Shown: positions 60,020 through 64,000 of the stretch, in pieces
Layout: each line of letters begins with the position of its first letter
Position numbering within the stretch: position 1 is the stretch's first letter
Origin: SVEL01 sp045126475
GTDB taxonomy: Bacteria > Bacillota > Clostridia > Lachnospirales > Lachnospiraceae
Direction: 5' to 3'
Length of the DNA: 64,000 bases
NCBI GenBank assembly: GCA_045126475.1
Contig: JBGVOL010000067.1
Location: forward strand, 20,530-84,529
Notes under the pieces: generated by a model
Told to the model about the DNA's origin: nothing
The model's database searches: none
What the model saw: only the letters and a program-made list of their open reading frames with translations
Position numbers and translations under genes: made by a program

Positions 60020-62320
60020 ATGGATAGAAAGCAATATAACGAACAGTTAGATAAAGTTGAAAGAATGATTGACAAATCGGAATATGTTGATAAATCAGTT
60101 TTTGAAGTTCTTGATGAGTTGTATGCTTTTAAGCCTGTATCTACCAGATATCATCAGCTAAAATGTAAAGCTCTAATGAAAAATGGTGATATTTCAAATC
60201 TTTTGACAATGTATGGTGAGTTGTACAGTAAGGAAGCTGTGTATGAAGGAAATATAGAATTATGGCAGCAGTTAATAGAGGTAATGCACCTTCAAAATAA
60301 TGAAATGGAGGCTGAGAGGCAGACTTATCTACTTAACAAACTTTTATTTAATAATAAGAATTCAATAACAGAAAAGGAGTTGGATGATGTCAAAAAAGAG
60401 TTTATTAATGGTAATGAGAGTGTAGGTGTAGTTGCAAAAATGGAACAAAAATACTTTTCTTCTAATCAACAGCTTTTGGCTATGATTACATATTTGTATG
60501 GATGCCTTATGTATGAAGGTTATCGTGATAAAGAAAGAGAAAAACAGTATTATAACACGGATAATATGTTATATATGAGTGAACGTATAAGTGATAAGTC
60601 GACAGTTATTATTATTTCGGATAAAGAAGACGAATCCGATTATGATATTTTATCCTATATGCTCCATAAGCTGGGAGTATCAGTGTATATGATATCTAAG
60701 CCAATAGAGATAGAGGGCGCATACAATCTTAAGGATACGGTTAGTATTAGTATAGATAACATTATTCAGTATGATGATTGTGTAGTTATTCCATCTGTGT
60801 CAAATAATAGTGAAGATAAGATTAGTGAGCAGTGCAGGAATAACATTCCGTATTTAGTTGACTATATATGTAAAGAATATACAAATAAAGATTTTGCGAT
60901 GGTAATTGGGCAGAATAAAAATCTTGAGAAACTTGGCAGTAACAAAGATATATCAAAAAGATTTACTAGATTAAGTTCCTATGAAGTAACTTATATGGAG
61001 GACAGAGTAGGATTTGCTAGGGCAGGAAATTACCTTTCATATATTGAAAATATGTTTGAGTGTCAGGTGAAGGAACTTGTATATAGAAAGCCGACATGTA
61101 AATTTTCTATAGTTATTCCGGCAAGAAATTCATCAAAAACCCTAGAGTACACACTTAAAACCTGCCTTTCTCAGGATTACCCAGGTGAGTATGAAATAGT
61201 GTTGAGTGATAATTCGTCACAAGGTAATGAACAGATATATGAACTGTATAAGGAGCTGAATGATAAGAAAATTGTATATTATAGGACACCAAGACAGTTA
61301 TCCTTATCAAAAAGTTTTGAGTATGCTTATTTGCAAACAAAAGGGGAGTTTGTCATTCCTGTTGGTTCGGATGATGGAATATTTCCATGGGCATTACAGG
61401 CATTAGATGTAATCTTAAATAGCCGAGAATACGCTGATATTGTTGTTTGGGAAAGAGGCTTCTATGCATGGCCGGGATTTAACGGAGGACAGCAAAATCA
61501 GTTGGATATATTTAGGATTCAAGATAAGTTTGAAATAAATGTAGTTGATGTAAATAAAAAATCTATGTGGGATTTGTTAAAAAAACAACCTGGTGCCATG
61601 TATATGCTTCCCAATTTATATATTAATTCAGGATTTAGAAGGGGATGGCTTGCAAAAATATATGAGAAAACAGGAGAAATACTTGGAGGAAATTGTCAGG
61701 ATGTATATATTGGGATTGTTAATATTTCGTCTGATTTAAAAATATTGAGGACAGATTATCCCATAACCATAGCAGGTATGTCAGACAACTCTATAGGAAG
61801 TCTTGCAACAAATCTGGCTAAGGGAAATGAAACAGAATATATTGGTAAAATAGCTACTCAATGTTATGCAGACTCAGGCTTATATGTGATGCCGAGGACA
61901 GAATTGGGAAAGATGCTCCCGGACTTTTCGACGGATGTCTCGGGTATTTTTGAATGCATTGCCAGGATAAAAAGTAAAAACATTCTTATATATGAATTTT
62001 TAGATAATGAGGAAGATATTATTGATATGATATCAAATATGATAAAATCTATTCATTTAAGTTGGGATAAATGTTATAAAAACATTTCTGAAGGTATGGA
62101 AATAGCTAAAAGGTTAGGTAAAAATATTGAAAAATGGTATCTTGAAAATGTCATGCCATTTTTGGATAAAATCGTTGAAATATCAAATCAAAAAGAACTT
62201 TTAAAAACATATGATGAGGGATTTACAAAAAATGGAGATATCATATTAGATGCATCTAGGTATGGTGTCACGAATATTTATGAAGCAATAGAATTATACA
62301 GGAAATTTATTCATTTTTAA
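60020..62320 (+). CDS. Large glycosyltransferase family 2 protein
   Basis: 766 residues from ATG 60020, after GAGGAG; an ATG 15 bases earlier lies at the binding site. Residues about 1-150 are helical, TPR-like; about 195-350 are unassigned; and the GT-A domain runs from about 363 (CKFSIVIPARNSSKTLEYTL) with LSDNSSQGNE and the metal-binding region PVGSDDGIFPWA near 453-464. A C-terminal helical part follows. It is the only GT in the distal cluster and may make the glycosidic link that the tailoring enzymes later modify. A 40-base gap precedes it. Confidence 0.82.
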   Translation: MDRKQYNEQLDKVERMIDKSEYVDKSVFEVLDELYAFKPVSTRYHQLKCKALMKNGDISNLLTMYGELYSKEAVYEGNIELWQQLIEVMHLQNNEMEAERQTYLLNKLLFNNKNSITEKELDDVKKEFINGNESVGVVAKMEQKYFSSNQQLLAMITYLYGCLMYEGYRDKEREKQYYNTDNMLYMSERISDKSTVIIISDKEDESDYDILSYMLHKLGVSVYMISKPIEIEGAYNLKDTVSISIDNIIQYDDCVVIPSVSNNSEDKISEQCRNNIPYLVDYICKEYTNKDFAMVIGQNKNLEKLGSNKDISKRFTRLSSYEVTYMEDRVGFARAGNYLSYIENMFECQVKELVYRKPTCKFSIVIPARNSSKTLEYTLKTCLSQDYPGEYEIVLSDNSSQGNEQIYELYKELNDKKIVYYRTPRQLSLSKSFEYAYLQTKGEFVIPVGSDDGIFPWALQALDVILNSREYADIVVWERGFYAWPGFNGGQQNQLDIFRIQDKFEINVVDVNKKSMWDLLKKQPGAMYMLPNLYINSGFRRGWLAKIYEKTGEILGGNCQDVYIGIVNISSDLKILRTDYPITIAGMSDNSIGSLATNLAKGNETEYIGKIATQCYADSGLYVMPRTELGKMLPDFSTDVSGIFECIARIKSKNILIYEFLDNEEDIIDMISNMIKSIHLSWDKCYKNISEGMEIAKRLGKNIEKWYLENVMPFLDKIVEISNQKELLKTYDEGFTKNGDIILDASRYGVTNIYEAIELYRKFIHF

Positions 62321-62484
62321 GATTTTTAAATGATATTAATTCAAATTATCAGTTTAAATCTTATTTTCAAGACCAGTCTTTCTTTGAAACTGCATTGTAT
62401 GTATCTGTATAAAGATAAAAGCAGAGATTGATTACTTTTGATATATTTTGTGTCACGGGTTAAGTGAAAGGAATGAGCTTTATT

Positions 62485-63351
62485 ATGAAAATATTACTTA
62501 CGGGAGCAACAGGATTTATAGGAAGAAATATAAAAGAATATTTTGATGATAAGTATTACATTGTATCACCGGACAGAAAGCAGCTTAACTTATTAGACGA
62601 GGAAGAGGTGTTGAATTATATAAAGTCAGAAAAGTTCGACGTAATAATTCATACTGCCAACACCAATGATTTTAAGGAATCGTTGATTTCGTATGATATA
62701 TTGGATAGAAATCTAAGGATGTTTTATAATCTGGAGAAATGTAGCGCTTACTATGAAAAAATGATATATCTAGGTTCCGGAGCAGAATTTGATTCAAGGT
62801 ATTACATTCCATATATGAAAGAAGAGTATTTTGGAGAACATATACCGGTTGATACTTATGGATTTGCAAAGTACACTATGAATAAAATAGCTGAATCAAG
62901 TAAGAACATATATAATCTCAGATTGTTTGGTGTATATGGAAGGTATGAACAGTGGCAGAGAAGGTTTATATCCAATGCTATTTGTCGAAGCATAAAAAAC
63001 ATGCCTATAACAATAAATCAAAACGTATATTTCGACTACTTGTACATAGATGATTTTTGTAAAATACTTCAGTGGTTTGTGGAGAATGAACCGGAATATC
63101 ACAGCTATAATGTATGTACAGCTGAGAGTATATCTCTGGAAGATATTGCAAGAAAGGTTAATTTGGTAACAGGTCTTGATAGAGAAATAAAGATTTTTAA
63201 GCCGGGCTATAAAAAAGAATATTCAGGGAATAACGACAGAATGATTTATCAAATGGGAGAAGTTCAGTTTACACCTATAGAGAAAGGAATTGAGGAACTA
63301 TATAAATATTACTTGCAGGTTGAGAAAACGATAGATGAAAGTAAATTGTAG
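62485..63351 (+). CDS. NAD-dependent epimerase/dehydratase family protein
   Basis: 288 residues from ATG 62485; upstream in-frame starts are possible but lie on or before AAAGGA. Extended short-chain dehydrogenase: NAD-binding GATGFIG (about 7-13), YLGSGAEFD, the catalytic YGFAKY (YxxxK) and YLYIDDFCKIL. Acts on a nucleotide-linked sugar, by epimerisation or reduction. It stands alone after a 164-base gap with no clear terminator and could be transcribed separately. Last gene of the cluster in this window. Confidence 0.85.
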   Translation: MKILLTGATGFIGRNIKEYFDDKYYIVSPDRKQLNLLDEEEVLNYIKSEKFDVIIHTANTNDFKESLISYDILDRNLRMFYNLEKCSAYYEKMIYLGSGAEFDSRYYIPYMKEEYFGEHIPVDTYGFAKYTMNKIAESSKNIYNLRLFGVYGRYEQWQRRFISNAICRSIKNMPITINQNVYFDYLYIDDFCKILQWFVENEPEYHSYNVCTAESISLEDIARKVNLVTGLDREIKIFKPGYKKEYSGNNDRMIYQMGEVQFTPIEKGIEELYKYYLQVEKTIDESKL

Positions 63352-63498
63352 GATTGCTTGTAACGGATTTTTATTCATGAGTAATATTTTATTTGGAAAT
63401 GATAATATGTTCGGCAGTTAGCACTTTTCTATAATGAAATCGACGTTGTAAGTCAGCTGAGTTAGCTGTAATCTGTTGTTATTTAAAGGGAGGACTGT

Positions 63499-63749
63499 AT
63501 GGAGACAACCGATTTATTACAAATTCTGATACCATCGCTGATTTCACTTATCGGATTTCCTCTTACATATTTTTCTGCAAAAAGGCAGATAAAGTCTGAG
63601 CACGGGAGGACTATAAGCAGTTTGCAACTAATGTCTTTTTTGAAAAGGAAGATTATGAGAGCACCGGCATAAAGGCTGGCCGGCTCGGTGATACGAAAGA
63701 GTTTCTTAATCAACTGATTGAGAAAATGAGAAATGATATACATATATAG
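63499..63749 (+). pseudogene. Frameshifted gene for a small membrane-anchored protein
   Basis: A GGGAGG site and ATG 63499 open a frame with one membrane helix (LIPSLISLIGFPLTYFSA) that ends at 63672 after 57 codons. From about 63600 a different frame encodes a sensible charged tail (AREDYKQFATNVFFEKEDYE ... LIEKMRNDIHI) to TAG 63747. One indel near 63600 would account for both, so the gene appears broken. A short intact membrane peptide is the alternative. Confidence 0.6.
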
Positions 63750-63766
63750 TGGCAAATAAGTATGAT

Positions 63767-63812
63767 AGATGTTAAGAAACAGTTTAAAACCTGTGACTTA
63801 ACATCTTTTTTA
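63767..63812 (+). terminator. Intrinsic terminator
   Basis: A perfect 10-bp stem AGATGTTAAG/CTTAACATCT (63767-63776 with 63797-63806), extended inside by ACAG/CTGT, is followed by TTTTTT. Confidence 0.88.
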
Positions 63813-63922
63813 ATGGAAAATAAATTATTGTAACAGGGCGTAAATTGTGCTACTATAATCGTAGCATAATTTCTGTATAAAAGTCTTATTTTAATCAATT
63901 AGTGAATGTTTTAGTTTAATCG

Positions 63923-63979
63923 AAAAGAAATCTATGCTGAATACCAATTACACTACAACAGCAGGAGATTTCTTTTTTT
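63923..63979. repeat. 57-bp dispersed repeat, copy 2
   Basis: Same hairpin-forming sequence as 33613-33669 with one difference, 30.3 kb downstream and in the same orientation. No 20-bp-unit array surrounds this copy. Confidence 0.85.
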
Positions 63980-64000
63980 GTTATGGCGACGAGGAAAATG

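Overview
The window looks like a chromosome segment of a motile, spore-forming, low-GC Gram-positive anaerobe of the class Clostridia, most probably family Lachnospiraceae. The clues are spoIIID, an mbl-flhO-flhP-like block, a comFC-yvyF-flgM-flgN-flgK-flgL-fliW-csrA gene order like that of Bacillus subtilis, sigma-D type flagellar promoters, an [FeFe]-hydrogenase-like protein and strong GGAGG ribosome binding sites. No replication origin, tRNA, rRNA or CRISPR array was seen.

Layout. 1-8260: the 3' end of a trigger-factor gene, a small unknown gene, a CDF metal transporter, a YitT membrane protein, a divergent SsuABC-like ABC importer operon, a soluble chemoreceptor fused to an [FeFe]-hydrogenase-like domain, and an N-terminally truncated chemoreceptor. 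8261-15970: an accessory region with a DUF4143-type ATPase, three intact GNAT acetyltransferases and one broken one, decayed gene tails, a recombinase-associated small protein, and an ATPase/TOPRIM pair resembling RloA/RloB (AbiL-type phage defence) with a membrane protein behind it. 16046-19852: spoIIID, then mbl and the flagellar rod genes flhO, flhP and a rod-binding protein. 20200-33569: recD2, comFC, yvyF, then flgM, flgN, two flgK copies, flgL, fliW, csrA, flaG, fliD, fliS and a fliT-like gene. 33569-33757: a palindromic array of 20-bp units enclosing a 57-bp dispersed repeat. 33771-38041: three tandem glycosyltransferases. 38293-43286: three tandem flagellin genes, each with its own sigma-D promoter, a structured leader and a terminator. 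43420-63351: a 20-kb sugar and tailoring cluster that starts behind a sigma-D-like promoter. 63352-64000: a frameshifted small gene, a terminator and the second copy of the 57-bp repeat.

How it fits together. FlgM (anti-sigma-D) and sigma-D promoters in front of mbl, flgM, each flagellin and the sugar cluster tie filament assembly to filament decoration. FliW and CsrA are both present, and the flagellin leaders carry hairpins that display AAGGA-type CsrA sites, so flagellin translation is probably under FliW-CsrA control. The GT2 genes and the distal cluster probably build and attach a flagellin glycan, but that link is inferred from position and promoter type.

The most unusual features are: (a) seven proteins of the distal cluster that share a small Rossmann-like module joined to different catalytic domains; (b) an unassigned sugar route containing RfbF, a NeuB-like synthase without a SAF domain, a KdsC-GmhA fusion and an acetolactate-synthase-like enzyme; (c) three flagellin leaders whose stems differ in sequence yet all present the same CCTAGGG loop about 35 nt after the promoter; and (d) the hydrogenase-like chemoreceptor.
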